DNA from: Burkholderia sp. OK233
GTDB taxonomy: Bacteria > Pseudomonadota > Gammaproteobacteria > Burkholderiales > Burkholderiaceae
Direction: 5' to 3'
DNA length: 64,000 nt
NCBI RefSeq assembly: GCF_900230185.1
Contig: NZ_OCSR01000001.1
Location: forward strand, 868,001 to 932,000
Under the pieces are notes generated by a model. The model ran no database searches and was not told the origin of the DNA. It saw only the letters and a list, made by a program, of their open reading frames with translations. The position numbers and the translations under genes are program-made. Positions 45,944 to 56,351 of this stretch are shown here, piece after piece. Position 1 is the first letter of the stretch; each line of letters starts with the position of its first letter.

Positions 45944-47089
45944 ATGCACGCCAACCGTCTTCATCTTCTCCTGCCCTTCGCGCTGCCCGCCGCAGCGGAC
46001 GCCTCCACCGCCCTGCACGACATCCAGAGTCCGGCCCTCGACCGGCTGATCGCCCGCGCGACGCTGGTGGAACGGGTGGTCGGTGAAGATTTTCAGCGCA
46101 CGCTGCCGCACGAGCGCTGGGTGGCGCGCCAGTTCGGCGCACTGCCGAGCGGCGCGGCGGCCGCGGACGAAGCGCCGCTCGCGCCGTACATGCTGCGCGC
46201 CGATGGCGGCGAGCCCGGCAACGCCACGTGGGCCTGTGTGCAGCCGGTGCACGTGCGCATCGCGCACGACCATCTGGTGCTGATCGATCCGGCCTCGCTC
46301 GAACTGTCCGACGACGAAGCCAGCGTGCTGCTGGCGGTCGCCCGGCCGTTGATCGAGGAACTCGGCGTGCGCATCGAAGCGCCCAGGCCCGCACGCTGGT
46401 ACTTGTCGGGCGACGGCTTCGGCACCCTGGCAGGGGCGTCGCCGTTGCGCGCAAGCGGCCGCAACATCGAAATCTGGCTTCCGCACGAAGCCCACTCCGG
46501 CGACCGTTCGCGCGCCTGGATGAAGCTCCAGAACGAAGTCCAGATGGCGTGGTTCGAGCATCCCGTCAATGAAGCGCGCGAAGCGCGTGGCCTGCCGGCC
46601 GTCAACTCGATCTGGTTTCACGCACAAGGCGCGGCTCAGCCGGTCAGGAGCCCGTTCGCACGGGTGTTTTCCGACGCGGCGGCTACGCGTGGCCTCGCCA
46701 TGACTTCAGGCGTCCAGACCGCGGCGGCGCCGACGTCGTTTGCGGCGTTCCAGGCCGCTACTGCGGCGGACGGCGCTTCGGGCAACACGTCGAGTGGCGC
46801 GTCGGTTGGCGCGTCCGCCGACACACAGGCCAACGGCGCGACGCTGGTCGAACTCGATCCTTTCTCCGTGCCCTACATCGAGCAGGACTGGGCGCGCTGG
46901 AACGACGCCTTCGCCGCGTTGCAAACCGACTGGTTCGAGCCCGCACTACAAGCGCTCCAATCCGGCCAGTTAAACGAACTCGCCCTGACGCTGTGCGGCG
47001 ACACCGGCTCGGTGACGCTCACGATCACGCGCGGCGACCTGCGCAAATTCTGGCGACGGCGCGTGTTCGCCTCGCTGTTTATCGAATGA
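45944..47089 (+). CDS. RpfE-like conserved protein
   Basis: About 381 residues (MHANRLHLLLPFALP). It has no membrane segment and no enzyme motif I can name; the centre holds GDRSRAWMKLQNEVQMAWF and VNSIWFHAQGA, and a low-complexity Ala/Ser/Thr stretch (about 265-305) interrupts it. The architecture and the recJ-prfB-lysS context match RpfE, a gene of the Xanthomonas rpf region. The function is unknown. TACAAT at 45928-45933 may be a -10 box. An ATG at 45932 is a second start option. Confidence 0.75.
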   Translation: MHANRLHLLLPFALPAAADASTALHDIQSPALDRLIARATLVERVVGEDFQRTLPHERWVARQFGALPSGAAAADEAPLAPYMLRADGGEPGNATWACVQPVHVRIAHDHLVLIDPASLELSDDEASVLLAVARPLIEELGVRIEAPRPARWYLSGDGFGTLAGASPLRASGRNIEIWLPHEAHSGDRSRAWMKLQNEVQMAWFEHPVNEAREARGLPAVNSIWFHAQGAAQPVRSPFARVFSDAAATRGLAMTSGVQTAAAPTSFAAFQAATAADGASGNTSSGASVGASADTQANGATLVELDPFSVPYIEQDWARWNDAFAALQTDWFEPALQALQSGQLNELALTLCGDTGSVTLTITRGDLRKFWRRRVFASLFIE

Positions 47090-47117
47090 CCTACCGAATG
47101 ATCCACGGCCTTTCCGA

Positions 47118-48824
47118 ATGACTCGAATCGTTACGCGCGCCGCCTCACCCGTCGACGCCGAAGTCCTCACCCGCCACGGCCTGCATCCGGTGCTCGCGCG
47201 CCTGTACGCCGCGCGCGGCGTGTGCATGCCCGATGAAATCGAAACCGGTCTCGCGCGGCTCGTGCCGCCCGCCGGGCTCAAAGGCTGCGAAGACGCCGCC
47301 GTGCTGCTCGCCGATGCAATCCAGAACAAACGCCGCATGCTGGTGGTCGCCGACTACGACTGTGACGGCGCCACCGCGTGCGCGGTCGCGGTGCGCGGCC
47401 TGCGCATGTTCGGCGGCCAGATCGAGTATCTGGTGCCGAACCGCTTCGAATACGGCTATGGCCTCACGCCTGAGATCGTCGCGCTGGCCGCCCGCAGTGC
47501 GTCGGGCAAGCCGGAACTGTTGATTACGGTCGATAACGGCATCGCCAGCGTCGATGGTGTGGAAACGGCCAATGCGCTCGGCATCGACGTGCTGGTCACC
47601 GATCACCACCTCCCCGGCGACGAATTGCCGGCAGCCCGGGCGATCGTCAATCCGAACCAGCCGGGCTGCACGTTCCCGAGCAAGTGCATCGCGGGCGTCG
47701 GCGTGATGTTTTATGTGCTGCTGGCATTGCGCGCGGAATTGCGCCGCCGCAGCGCCTTCAACGACGATTTCCCCGAGCCGCGTCTGGACGGCCTGCTCGA
47801 TCTGGTCGCGCTCGGCACGGTCGCCGACGTGGTCAAGCTCGACGGCAATAACCGCGTGCTGGTCGCGCAAGGCCTGCAGCGGATCCGCAAGGGCAAGATG
47901 CAGCCGGGCATCGCCGCCCTGTTTCGCGCGGCCGCGCGCGACGCTCGCAGCGCGTCGGGCTTCGACCTCGGTTTCGCGCTTGGGCCGCGCCTGAACGCGG
48001 CCGGCCGCCTGTCGGACATGTCGCTCGGCATCGAGTGCCTGACCACCGACGACATCGGCCGCGCATGGGATCTCGCGCAGCAGCTCGACACGATGAACCG
48101 CGAGCGCCGCGAAATCGAAGCCGGCATGCAGCAGCAGGCGCTCGAAGACCTCTCGGCGATCAATCCTGAGGGCGCGACCACCATCACGCTGTTCAATCCG
48201 AGCTGGCACCAGGGCGTGATCGGCATCGTCGCCGGACGGTTGAAGGAGAAATTCCACCGGCCGTCGTTCACGTTCGCTTTGGCGGATGACAGCGGTCAGC
48301 TCGTCAAAGGCTCGGGCCGTTCGATTTCGGGCTTCCATCTGCGGGACGCACTCGATCTGATCTCGAAGCGCGAGCCGGGCCTGATCGTCAAATTCGGCGG
48401 CCATGCGATGGCCGCGGGTCTGACCATGGCCGCAGCCGACGTGGCGCGCTTCACCGCCGCGTTCGAGGCGGTGGGCCGCGAATGGCTCTCCGAAGAGGCG
48501 CTCTCGCGCACAGTCGAAACCGACGGCGAACTCGAAGACGCCTATTTCACGCCGCAATTCGTCGAAATGCTCGACGCTGCCGTATGGGGCCAGGGCTTTC
48601 CGGCACCGGTGTTTTCCGGCGAATTCGACATCGCCTCGCAGGCGCTGGTGAAAGACAAGCATCTGAAACTACAACTGGTGCGCGGCCGCCAGCGTTTCAA
48701 CGCGATCTGGTTCAATCACACCGACACGCTGCCCGCGCGCACCACCGTCGCCTACCGGTTGGCCAGCGACACGTGGAACGGCGTGTCGCGGGTGCAATTG
48801 ATCGTCGAACACGCGGCGAGCTGA
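47118..48824 (+). CDS. recJ: single-strand DNA exonuclease RecJ
   Basis: RecJ is a 5'-3' single-strand DNA exonuclease for recombination and mismatch repair. The 568-residue DHH-family protein has ADYDCDG (78-84) and DHH (162-164), the DHHA1 domain with GGHAMAAGL, and a C-terminal OB-type domain. It starts 28 bp after the RpfE-like gene. The recJ-prfB-lysS order is the same as in E. coli. Confidence 0.96.
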   Translation: MTRIVTRAASPVDAEVLTRHGLHPVLARLYAARGVCMPDEIETGLARLVPPAGLKGCEDAAVLLADAIQNKRRMLVVADYDCDGATACAVAVRGLRMFGGQIEYLVPNRFEYGYGLTPEIVALAARSASGKPELLITVDNGIASVDGVETANALGIDVLVTDHHLPGDELPAARAIVNPNQPGCTFPSKCIAGVGVMFYVLLALRAELRRRSAFNDDFPEPRLDGLLDLVALGTVADVVKLDGNNRVLVAQGLQRIRKGKMQPGIAALFRAAARDARSASGFDLGFALGPRLNAAGRLSDMSLGIECLTTDDIGRAWDLAQQLDTMNRERREIEAGMQQQALEDLSAINPEGATTITLFNPSWHQGVIGIVAGRLKEKFHRPSFTFALADDSGQLVKGSGRSISGFHLRDALDLISKREPGLIVKFGGHAMAAGLTMAAADVARFTAAFEAVGREWLSEEALSRTVETDGELEDAYFTPQFVEMLDAAVWGQGFPAPVFSGEFDIASQALVKDKHLKLQLVRGRQRFNAIWFNHTDTLPARTTVAYRLASDTWNGVSRVQLIVEHAAS

Positions 48825-49015
48825 AAACGCCCACGGCCCGTCGCTACACTGCCTCCGTGCCGTGAGATTTGCTCGCAACGCGTGCGCCGGCTACCCGTGG
48901 CCGTGCGTGCCGCAGCTTGCCCGGCACCGCTCGAAAGCGCCAAAAATCACCGCAAAATCAACCCCAAACCCGCGCCGGATCGCTCACAAGCCTCCGGCGC
49001 GGGGCGCCGATCGGC

Positions 49016-49021
49016 TATAAT
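49016..49021 (+). promoter_or_regulatory. possible -10 element of prfB
   Basis: A perfect TATAAT lies 33 bp before the prfB ATG. No good TTGACA is found 16-18 bp upstream, so this is a weak promoter call. Confidence 0.35.
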
Positions 49022-49054
49022 TTCCCCTTTTTTACGAAGCTATAAAAGATCGAC

Positions 49055-50159
49055 ATGGAAGCGGAACGTCTCAACGCGATCGAAGCCTCACTGGCGGACC
49101 TGCGCACTCGCGCGGACTCGCTACGGGGGTATCTTTGACTACGACGACAAAGCACTGCGTCTAATCGAAGTCAACCGGGAACTCGAAGACCCGGACGTCT
49201 GGAACGACTCGAAGCACGCCCAGGCCCTCGGCCGGGAAAAGAAGCTGCTCGACGACGTCGTAGGCAAACTCACCTCGCTCGATAACGACCTGCGCGACGC
49301 GCAGGACTTGTTCGACATGGCCCGCGAAGAAGACGACGAGGAAACCCTCCTCTCGTGCGAATCAGACGCGCAAGGCATCGAACAACGCGTCGCCGACATG
49401 GAATTCCGCCGGATGTTCGCGAATCCGGCCGACCCGAACAACGCCTTCCTCGACATTCAAGCCGGCGCCGGCGGCACCGAAGCGTGCGACTGGGCGTCCA
49501 TGCTGCTGCGCCAGTACCTGCGCTACTGCGAGCGCAAGGGCTTCAAGACCGAAGTGCTGGAACAGACCGAAGGCGACGTCGCGGGCATCAAGAACGCCAC
49601 GATCAAGATCGAAGGTGAATACGCCTACGGCTTTTTGCGCACCGAAACCGGCGTGCACCGCCTCGTGCGCAAGTCGCCGTTCGATTCGTCGGGCGGCCGT
49701 CACACGTCGTTCTCGTCGGTGTTCGTGTATCCGGAAATCGACGATTCGATCGAAGTCGACATCAACCCGGCCGATCTGCGTATCGACACGTACCGCGCGT
49801 CCGGCGCGGGCGGTCAGCACATCAACAAGACCGATTCGGCCGTGCGGATTACGCACATGCCGTCGGGCATCGTCGTGCAGTGCCAGAACGACCGTTCACA
49901 GCACCGCAACCGCGCCGAAGCCATGGCCATGCTGAAATCGCGCCTGTACGAAGCGGAAATCCGCAAGCGTCAGGCCGAGCAGGACAAGCTCGAAGCCGGC
50001 AAGACCGATGTGGGCTGGGGTCATCAGATCCGCTCGTACGTGCTGGACAACAGCCGTATCAAGGATCTGCGCACCAACGTCGAAATCAGCAATACCAAGA
50101 GCGTGCTCGACGGCGACCTCGATCCGTTCATCAGCGCCAGCCTGAAACAGGGCGTCTAG
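49055..50159 (+). CDS. prfB: peptide chain release factor 2, with programmed +1 frameshift
   Basis: RF2 terminates at UGA and UAA codons. Translation runs from ATG 49055 for 27 codons, to CTT 49133-49135, then an in-frame TGA at 49136-49138. Skipping T49136 resumes in the +1 frame at GAC 49137, giving 340 more codons and a 367-residue product. The slippery segment CGGGGGTATCTTTGAC carries the internal Shine-Dalgarno-like GGGGG, the CTT slip codon and TGA C. The anticodon-like tripeptide SPF is at 207-209, and GGQ at 252-254. This is autoregulation by RF2 supply, an established mechanism. Confidence 0.97.
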
Positions 50160-50167
50160 GCGCAACC

Positions 50168-50205
50168 GGCGCGGCATGCCTGACATCGCCGCGCCGTATC
50201 TTTTT
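50168..50205 (+). terminator. hairpin with T run between prfB and lysS
   Basis: GGCGCGGC (50168-50175) pairs with GCCGCGCC (50188-50195) around a 12-nt loop, then GTATC and five T. It sits just after the prfB stop and 77 bp before lysS, so it could be a partial terminator within the unit. Confidence 0.6.
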
Positions 50206-50281
50206 ACCGCCTGAGGTTTTTTACTGACTGGCCACCCGCATGCGGACCACCCTGGTGCGGGCCACCGAATACCAAACCATC

Positions 50282-51838
50282 ATGACCGAACCGACCCAGC
50301 CTATTGCGGCCCAGCCTAGTGCGGCGCAGCCGAATGTCGTGCCCGAGTTAGACGACAACAAGATCATGGCCGAACGCCGCGAAAAGCTGCGCGAACTGCG
50401 TGAGCAAGGCGTCGCCTATCCGAACGATTTCCGTCCCACGCATCACGCCGAGGATCTGCAAACGCAGTACGCAGAGACCGACAAGGAAGCACTGGAAGCC
50501 AATCCGCTCGAAGTCGCGATCGCCGGCCGCATGATGCTCAAGCGCGTGATGGGTAAGGCGAGCTTTGCGACCGTGCGCGACGGTTCGGGTCAGATCCAGT
50601 TCTTCATCACGCCCGCCGACGTCGGTCAGGAAACGTACGACGCCTTCAAGAAGTGGGACATGGGTGACATCGTCGCGACGCGCGGCGTGCTATTCCGCAC
50701 CAACAAGGGCGAACTGTCGGTGCGTTGTACCGAACTGCGTTTGCTGTCGAAGTCGCTGCGTCCGCTGCCGGACAAGTTCCATGGTCTTGCCGACCAGGAA
50801 ATGAAGTACCGCCAGCGCTACGTCGACCTGATCGTCACGCCCGAAACGCGCAAGACCTTCGTCGCGCGCACCAAGGCAATTTCGTCGATCCGCAAGTTCA
50901 TGTCGGATGCCGACTTCATGGAAGTCGAAACGCCGATGCTGCACCCGATTCCGGGCGGCGCGGCGGCCAAGCCGTTCAAAACGCACCACAACGCGCTTGA
51001 TATGCAGATGTTCCTGCGCATCGCGCCGGAACTGTATCTGAAACGCCTCGTGGTCGGCGGCTTCGAGCGCGTGTTCGAGATCAACCGTAATTTCCGCAAT
51101 GAGGGCGTGTCGGTCCGCCACAATCCGGAATTCACGATGATCGAGTTCTACGCGGCGTACACCGATTACAAGTGGATCATGGACTTCACCGAGCAGCTGA
51201 TCCGCCAGGCGGCGGTCGATGCGCTCGGCAGCGCGACGATCACCTATCAGGGCCGTGAACTCGATCTGGCCAAGCCCTTCCATCGCTTGACGATCAGCCA
51301 GGCGATCCAGAAATACGCGCCGCAGTACACGGACGCACAACTCGGCGACGACGCATTCCTGCGCACGGAACTGAAGAAGTTCGGCGTGGACGCGTCGCAG
51401 CCGCAGTTCCTGAACGCGGGCGTCGGCGCCTTGCAACTGGCGCTGTTCGAAGAGACCGCTGAATCGCAATTGTGGGAGCCGACCTTCATCATCGACTACC
51501 CGATCGAAGTGTCGCCGCTGGCGCGCGCGTCGGACAAGTTCAACGGCATCACCGAGCGTTTCGAGCTGTTCATCACGGGCCGTGAAATCGCCAACGGTTT
51601 CTCGGAGCTGAACGATCCGGAAGACCAGGCCGCCCGCTTCAAGAAGCAGGTCGACCAGAAAGACGCCGGCGACGAAGAAGCGATGTTCTACGACGCGGAC
51701 TACATCCGCGCGCTGGAGTACGGCATGCCGCCGGCCGGCGGTTGCGGCATCGGCATCGACCGTCTGGTCATGATGCTGACCGACAGCCCGAGCATTCGCG
51801 ACGTAATTCTGTTCCCGCATCTGCGCCGCGAAGACTGA
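50282..51838 (+). CDS. lysS: lysyl-tRNA synthetase, class II
   Basis: A 518-residue class II synthetase. The N-terminal OB-fold anticodon domain is followed by motif 2 ([18 protein letters not shown]) and motif 3 ([13 protein letters not shown]). The start [11 protein letters not shown] is preferred over an upstream ATG at 50240 because conservation and length then match. It is 122 bp after prfB, the usual order, and a terminator follows. Confidence 0.96.
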   Translation: MTEPTQPIAAQPSAAQPNVVPELDDNKIMAERREKLRELREQGVAYPNDFRPTHHAEDLQTQYAETDKEALEANPLEVAIAGRMMLKRVMGKASFATVRDGSGQIQFFITPADVGQETYDAFKKWDMGDIVATRGVLFRTNKGELSVRCTELRLLSKSLRPLPDKFHGLADQEMKYRQRYVDLIVTPETRKTFVARTKAISSIRKFMSDADFMEVETPMLHPIPGGAAAKPFKTHHNALDMQMFLRIAPELYLKRLVVGGFERVFEINRNFRNEGVSVRHNPEFTMIEFYAAYTDYKWIMDFTEQLIRQAAVDALGSATITYQGRELDLAKPFHRLTISQAIQKYAPQYTDAQLGDDAFLRTELKKFGVDASQPQFLNAGVGALQLALFEETAESQLWEPTFIIDYPIEVSPLARASDKFNGITERFELFITGREIANGFSELNDPEDQAARFKKQVDQKDAGDEEAMFYDADYIRALEYGMPPAGGCGIGIDRLVMMLTDSPSIRDVILFPHLRRED

Positions 51839-52157
51839 TCGTTACGTGGTTTGCAAAAGAAAAACGCCCGGCTTGATGTCGGGCGTTTTTTCTTGCGGTG
51901 CGTGAAAAACACCGACAGCCGAAAGCTGACAGTTTGTAACCATCGGTAAAAGGCTCGTATCCGCCGCTGGGCCGCGGTTTTCTTACGTTGCTGCGGACCC
52001 GCAAGAAATCAGGCGCCCCGCCGCGCTGCGCGCGCTTTGACGCAAAAGCGCCGAGATGATTGCCCGGAAATGGTTACAAATTGAAACCCTTCCGGGATCG
52101 ATTTGCCCGACACTCAGTCTCAATAACAGTCGACTCTGCTCCAGACGGAGGCCAAAT
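51839..52157. other. intergenic region between lysS and the glycine-zipper gene
   Basis: 319 bp. It holds the lysS terminator (51860-51891) and presumably the promoter of the downstream gene. I could not place -35/-10 boxes and see no other gene. Confidence 0.4.
51860..51891 (+). terminator. rho-independent terminator after lysS
   Basis: AAAAACGCCCG and CGGGCGTTTTTT form a stem with a 9-nt GCTTGATGT loop, ending in a T run, about 20 bp after the stop. Confidence 0.9.
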
Positions 52158-52877
52158 ATGGATAATCCAGATACCAAACCCACGCAACCACGTCGTCTTC
52201 ACCCGCTCGTCGCTACTGCTGCGGGTGCCGTGATCATCGCAAGTCTTGCCGCGACAGCGGCCATCACGGGCCTGTTCCCGAAGGCGTCGAGCAGCGGCTC
52301 GCAAACCGATCAGACCCAGGCTGCGCAAGTGGCCACCCAACCGGGCGTGGTCGATTCGGCAGCGCCGGCAAACCCGGCCGCTCAACAGGCAGCCGCGCAG
52401 GCCGAAGCGCAGCAACAGGCAGCGCAGCAACAGGCGCCTCAACGCGCCCCGGCGCCGACGCAGCAACAGCAACAGTACGCCCAGCAGCAACAGGCCCAAC
52501 CGGCACCGCAGTACGCTCAGCAACAGCCGTCGCAACCGGCCTACTGCTCGACTTGCGGCACGGTCGAAAGCATCTCGGCGGTACGTCAGGAAGGCCATGG
52601 CACGGGTATCGGTGCGGTCGGCGGCGCAGTGGCCGGCGGCGTGGTCGGCAACCAGTTCGGCAGCGGCAACGGCCGTACCGCAATGACGGTGCTGGGCGCG
52701 CTCGGTGGCGGTCTGGCCGGTAACTCAGTCGAAAAGCACATCCGCAGCACGACATCCTATTCCGTGCGGGTGCGGATGGAAAGCGGCAAGACGCGCTACT
52801 TCACGTATCACGATGCGCCGCCGTTCCAGCAAGGCCAGCGCGTGCGGGTCGAAAACGGCACGCTCGTAGCAAGCTGA
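52158..52877 (+). CDS. glycine-zipper 2TM-domain membrane protein
   Basis: A 239-residue protein. One membrane helix (about 18-40) is followed by a long Gln/Ala/Pro-rich linker (about 45-128), then CSTCG and a glycine-zipper pair (GAVGGAVAGGVVGN and GALGGGLAGN). The C-terminal RVRMESGKTRYFTYHD resembles SlyB/17-kDa surface antigen type proteins. It is probably in the periplasm or outer membrane. An excellent ACGGAGG precedes the ATG. No enzyme role is suggested. Confidence 0.88.
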   Translation: MDNPDTKPTQPRRLHPLVATAAGAVIIASLAATAAITGLFPKASSSGSQTDQTQAAQVATQPGVVDSAAPANPAAQQAAAQAEAQQQAAQQQAPQRAPAPTQQQQQYAQQQQAQPAPQYAQQQPSQPAYCSTCGTVESISAVRQEGHGTGIGAVGGAVAGGVVGNQFGSGNGRTAMTVLGALGGGLAGNSVEKHIRSTTSYSVRVRMESGKTRYFTYHDAPPFQQGQRVRVENGTLVAS

Positions 52878-52909
52878 CCGCTGACAGCCTGGAGAATCTC
52901 CAGGCGTTA

Positions 52910-52940
52910 AAAAAGGCGATTCCAATGGAATCGCCTTTTT
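52910..52940. terminator. bidirectional rho-independent terminator
   Basis: AAAAAGGCGATTCC and GGAATCGCCTTTTT pair perfectly over a 3-nt loop (52910-52923 and 52927-52940). It ends the glycine-zipper gene (plus) and the isc operon (minus). Confidence 0.93.
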
Positions 52941-53003
52941 CTTTGCCGCGGCCGGAGCGGAATCAATCTCGCCCCGCCGCCAGCGGACAACCCAGCATTG
53001 TGC

Positions 53004-53201
53004 TCAGTAATCCGCGTCTTCGATCCACGCAGCCTGAATCGCTTCGAGGATCTTTTCGTTCGACCGGTTAGGATCGTCGTCGAAACCTTCCAGTTCGGTG
53101 ACCCAGCGGTGCAAATCAGTGAAGCGCACCTGCTGCGGATCGATGTCCTGGTGCTTGTCAGTCAGGGCCATCGCGATGTCTTGCGTATCGGTCCACTTCA
53201 T
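53004..53201 (-). CDS. iscX: IscX Fe-S assembly protein
   Basis: A 65-residue acidic protein (MKWTDTQDIAMALTDKHQ) matching IscX/YfhJ, which binds iron and IscS and modulates cluster synthesis. Its length is normal. It is the last gene of the isc operon, 15 bp after fdx. Confidence 0.95.
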   Translation of the reverse strand: MKWTDTQDIAMALTDKHQDIDPQQVRFTDLHRWVTELEGFDDDPNRSNEKILEAIQAAWIEDADY

Positions 53202-53216
53202 GGCTGCATCCTCCAG

Positions 53217-53558
53217 TTAGTGATTTTCCTTCGCGTGATTGATCGAGTAGCGCGGGATCTCGACAACCAGATCCTGCTCGGCCGGCACCATCGCCTGGCA
53301 CGACAGACGCGAGGCCGGTTCGAGCCCCCACGCCTTGTCCAGCAGATCGTCCTCGTCTTCCTCGGACGGCGTCAAGGCGGCGAAACCCTCACGCACGATC
53401 ACGTGACAAGTCGTGCACGCGCAGGACTTCTCGCACGCGTGCTCGATTTCAATGCCGTGTTCGAGCAGACTGTCGCAGATGCTCTTGCCGGGCACGGCGT
53501 CGATCACCGCGCCTTCCGGGCACAGTTCGACGTGAGGCAGCACAACGATTTGAGGCAT
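53217..53558 (-). CDS. fdx: [2Fe-2S] ferredoxin of the isc system
   Basis: A 113-residue adrenodoxin-type ferredoxin that donates electrons in cluster assembly. Ligands Cys42, Cys48, Cys51 and Cys87 are present (ACEKSCACTTC ... LSCQAM), as in E. coli Fdx. Cys46 is an additional cysteine. An upstream 15-bp hairpin separates it from hscA. Confidence 0.96.
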   Translation of the reverse strand: MPQIVVLPHVELCPEGAVIDAVPGKSICDSLLEHGIEIEHACEKSCACTTCHVIVREGFAALTPSEEDEDDLLDKAWGLEPASRLSCQAMVPAEQDLVVEIPRYSINHAKENH

Positions 53559-53618
53559 ACATTTTCCGTTTGGGTCTGCGGCACGGCGGCCGCAAACAGG
53601 CTCCGTACCATTTTACTG

Positions 53619-53651
53619 GCGCCGCGCGGACTTTTTAAGTCCGCGCGGCGC
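53619..53651. terminator. perfect 15-bp hairpin between hscA and fdx
   Basis: The stem halves 53619-53633 (GCGCCGCGCGGACTT) and 53637-53651 are exact reverse complements with a 3-nt loop. The minus strand has no T run after it, so it is an attenuator or processing candidate rather than a clear terminator. Confidence 0.6.
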
Positions 53652-53697
53652 GGTTCATTGCCGGCTGGCGCACAGGGTGCGGACCATGCCGCAAGGC

Positions 53698-55569
53698 TCA
53701 GATCTCGTCGAGCTTGCGGCCGGCCAGCGCGCGGCGAATGCCCTTGTTCATGCGGCGGGCCGCGAATTCGTCGGTGCCTTCGGCAAGCGTTTTGGTCGCG
53801 GCTTCGATCACGTCGGCGTCGTCGCTTTGGGCGATGTTGCGCAAAGCCGTGAGCAGCGTGTCAAGTTCGGCGCGTTCGCTGTCGTCGAGCAATTCGGCGT
53901 CGGCGGCGAGCGCGGCGTCGGTGGCTTCGACGAGACGGCGCGCTTCGACCTGCGCTTCACGCAGCGCACGAGCACGCATGTCGACTTCGGCGGTCGAGAA
54001 GCTCTCTTCGAGCATCCGGGCAATGTCGTCGTCGGCGAGACCGTAGGACGGCTTGACCACCACCGACGCTTCCACGCCCGAGCCCTGTTCACGCGCGAAC
54101 ACCGACAGCAGGCCGTCCGCGTCGACCTGGTACGTCACGCGAATCCGCGCCGCACCGGCGGCCATCGGCGGAATGCCGCGCAGCTCGAAACGCGCGAGCG
54201 AACGGCAATCGCTGACGAGCTCGCGCTCGCCTTGCACGACGTGGATCGCCATGGCGGTCTGGCCGTCCTTGAAGGTCGTGAAATCCTGCGCGCGGGCGAC
54301 CGGAATCGTCGAATTGCGCGGGATGATCTTCTCGGTCAATCCGCCCATCGTTTCAACGCCCAGCGACAGCGGAATTACGTCGAGCAGCAGCCAGTCGTCG
54401 CCGTCGGCGCCGCGATTGCCTGCGAGCAGATCGGCCTGGATCGCCGCGCCGAGCGCGACGACCTGATCCGGGTCCAGATTGATGAGCGGCGGCTGGCCGA
54501 AGAACGACTCGACCGCGCGGCGGATCACCGGCATGCGCGTCGCGCCGCCTACCAGCACCACGCCTTTGATGTCTTTCGTCGCCACTCTGGCGTCGCGCAG
54601 CGCTTTCTTCGTGGGCCCAAGCGTGCGTTGAACCAGCGCCTGAGTGATGGCCTCGAAAGTGGCCTCGTCGACCGTCAGATCGATCTGCGTGCCGTTCGAG
54701 AGCGTTGCCTGTACCTTCGCATCCGGCGCGTCGGACAAAGCCTCCTTGGTCACGCGTACGCTGTCGAGCAGCAGGCGGACGTCTTCCGGTACGAGCGTTT
54801 GCGGCGTAATGCCCGCCTGCTCCAGCACGTGGCGATACAACGCATGGTCGAAATCGTCGCCGCCGAGCGCGGAATCGCCACCCGCCGCGAGCACTTCGAA
54901 CACACCCTTGGTGAGCTTCAGAATCGACAGATCGAAGGTGCCGCCGCCGAGGTCATAGACCGCGAAGAGGCCTTCGGAGCCGTTATCGAGACCGTAGGCG
55001 ATCGCCGCCGCGGTCGGCTCGTTCAGGAGACGCAGCACGTTCAGGCCGGCCAGACGCGCGGCGTCTTTGGTCGCCTGGCGCTGCGCTTCGTCGAAATACG
55101 CAGGCACGGTAATGACTGCGCCGACCAGTTCGTCGCCAAGCGTATCTTCGGCCCGCTGGCGCAGCGTCGCAAGAATTTCCGCCGACACTTCGACCGGGCT
55201 CTTCACGCCGTCGACGGTACGGATCTGCACCATGCCGGGTGCGTCGATGAAATCGTATGGCGCGTTCTCGGCGCCTTCCACTTCCGCCTTGCCGCGGCCC
55301 ATGAAGCGCTTGACCGACACGATGGTATTGCGGGGATCGGTCGCGGCTTCAGCCTTGGCCGCGCGGCCGATACGGCGGCCGCCCTTTTCCAGGTAACGCA
55401 CCACCGACGGCAGCAGCGCATAGCCATCTTCGTCGGGAAGCACGTCAGGCACGCCGCTGCGCACGGCGGCAACGAGGGAATTGGTGGTGCCGAGATCGAT
55501 ACCGACCGCCAGACGCCGCTGATGGGGCGCCGGCGCCATGCCGGGTTCGGAGATTTGCAGTAAGGCCAT
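53698..55569 (-). CDS. hscA: HscA, Hsp70-type chaperone for Fe-S transfer
   Basis: A 623-residue Hsp70 homologue that releases clusters from IscU with HscB. The ATPase begins [10 protein letters not shown] (about 22-31); [10 protein letters not shown] and the substrate-binding domain follow. The start [10 protein letters not shown] is chosen; upstream in-frame residues are rejected. It is 128 bp after hscB. Confidence 0.96.
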   Translation of the reverse strand: MALLQISEPGMAPAPHQRRLAVGIDLGTTNSLVAAVRSGVPDVLPDEDGYALLPSVVRYLEKGGRRIGRAAKAEAATDPRNTIVSVKRFMGRGKAEVEGAENAPYDFIDAPGMVQIRTVDGVKSPVEVSAEILATLRQRAEDTLGDELVGAVITVPAYFDEAQRQATKDAARLAGLNVLRLLNEPTAAAIAYGLDNGSEGLFAVYDLGGGTFDLSILKLTKGVFEVLAAGGDSALGGDDFDHALYRHVLEQAGITPQTLVPEDVRLLLDSVRVTKEALSDAPDAKVQATLSNGTQIDLTVDEATFEAITQALVQRTLGPTKKALRDARVATKDIKGVVLVGGATRMPVIRRAVESFFGQPPLINLDPDQVVALGAAIQADLLAGNRGADGDDWLLLDVIPLSLGVETMGGLTEKIIPRNSTIPVARAQDFTTFKDGQTAMAIHVVQGERELVSDCRSLARFELRGIPPMAAGAARIRVTYQVDADGLLSVFAREQGSGVEASVVVKPSYGLADDDIARMLEESFSTAEVDMRARALREAQVEARRLVEATDAALAADAELLDDSERAELDTLLTALRNIAQSDDADVIEAATKTLAEGTDEFAARRMNKGIRRALAGRKLDEI

Positions 55570-55697
55570 CTGGATCTTCTCGGGGCCGCTGGGCCCCGTC
55601 CTGAATTTTCGCGTTGCTGGATGTATTGCTACGGCTGCTATCGCTGCGTATTCATGCGCGGCGCCGGCGCGCACCGGGCTGCCGGACTACCGGACTA

Positions 55698-56225
55698 CTA
55701 GTTCTCGAGCCGCTCGATCTGCGTGCCGATTTCCGACGCCACCCGCTCGATGAACATCAACTGCCGCACCGCCTCGCCCGCCGCCTGATTTGCGCCACTG
55801 TCGAGCAGCGCGCCGAGCTTGTCGAAACGCATGCGCTCTTCGTCGCGCAGTTCGGTCAGCAAACCGTCAAGCGCGTCGACGTTCTTCGCCGCGGCCGCGT
55901 CTTCAATGCCTTCGCGCCACTCCATCTGCTGCATCAGGAACGCCGGCTCCATCGCCGCGTTGTTATGCGCGCCGACGTCGATGCCGCGCAGGTGCAGCAG
56001 ATAAGTCGCGCGCTTCAACGGATCGCGCAGGGTCTGATACGCCTCGTTGGTGCGCGTCGCCCATTGCATCGCGATGCGCTTTTGCGCGTCGCCGGCCGCC
56101 GCGAAGCGGTCCGGATGCACTTGCGCCTGCACTGTGCGGTAGGCGTGATCGAGCGTCGATGCGTCGAGCGCGAATTGCGCCGGCAGATCGAACAGGTCGA
56201 AGTGGCTGTCGTTCAGCGAGGCCAT
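55698..56225 (-). CDS. hscB: HscB, J-type co-chaperone
   Basis: A 175-residue co-chaperone that brings IscU to HscA. The J domain carries HPD at 37-39 (VHPDRF), and a C-terminal three-helix domain binds IscU. Size is typical. It is preceded by a terminator-like hairpin after iscA. Confidence 0.94.
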   Translation of the reverse strand: MASLNDSHFDLFDLPAQFALDASTLDHAYRTVQAQVHPDRFAAAGDAQKRIAMQWATRTNEAYQTLRDPLKRATYLLHLRGIDVGAHNNAAMEPAFLMQQMEWREGIEDAAAAKNVDALDGLLTELRDEERMRFDKLGALLDSGANQAAGEAVRQLMFIERVASEIGTQIERLEN

Positions 56226-56351
56226 CGGATAAAAGGAGTCCGTTCAGGAAAACGCACCGGAGTGCAGGCTAAAAACGCGAATCGGAAGCGCCGTGGAGGT
56301 TCAACGGCAAAGTCAGCCGAAAAGCACCAACCCGGATGCGCGGATGAAACT

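Noticed and set aside
48882..49140. N-terminal extension of the prfB downstream frame beginning at 48882
   Set aside because: It lacks RF2 similarity; the true N-terminus is in the other frame before the programmed shift.
53677..55563. Long plus-strand open frame antisense to hscA
   Set aside because: Shadow of hscA; no evidence for coding.
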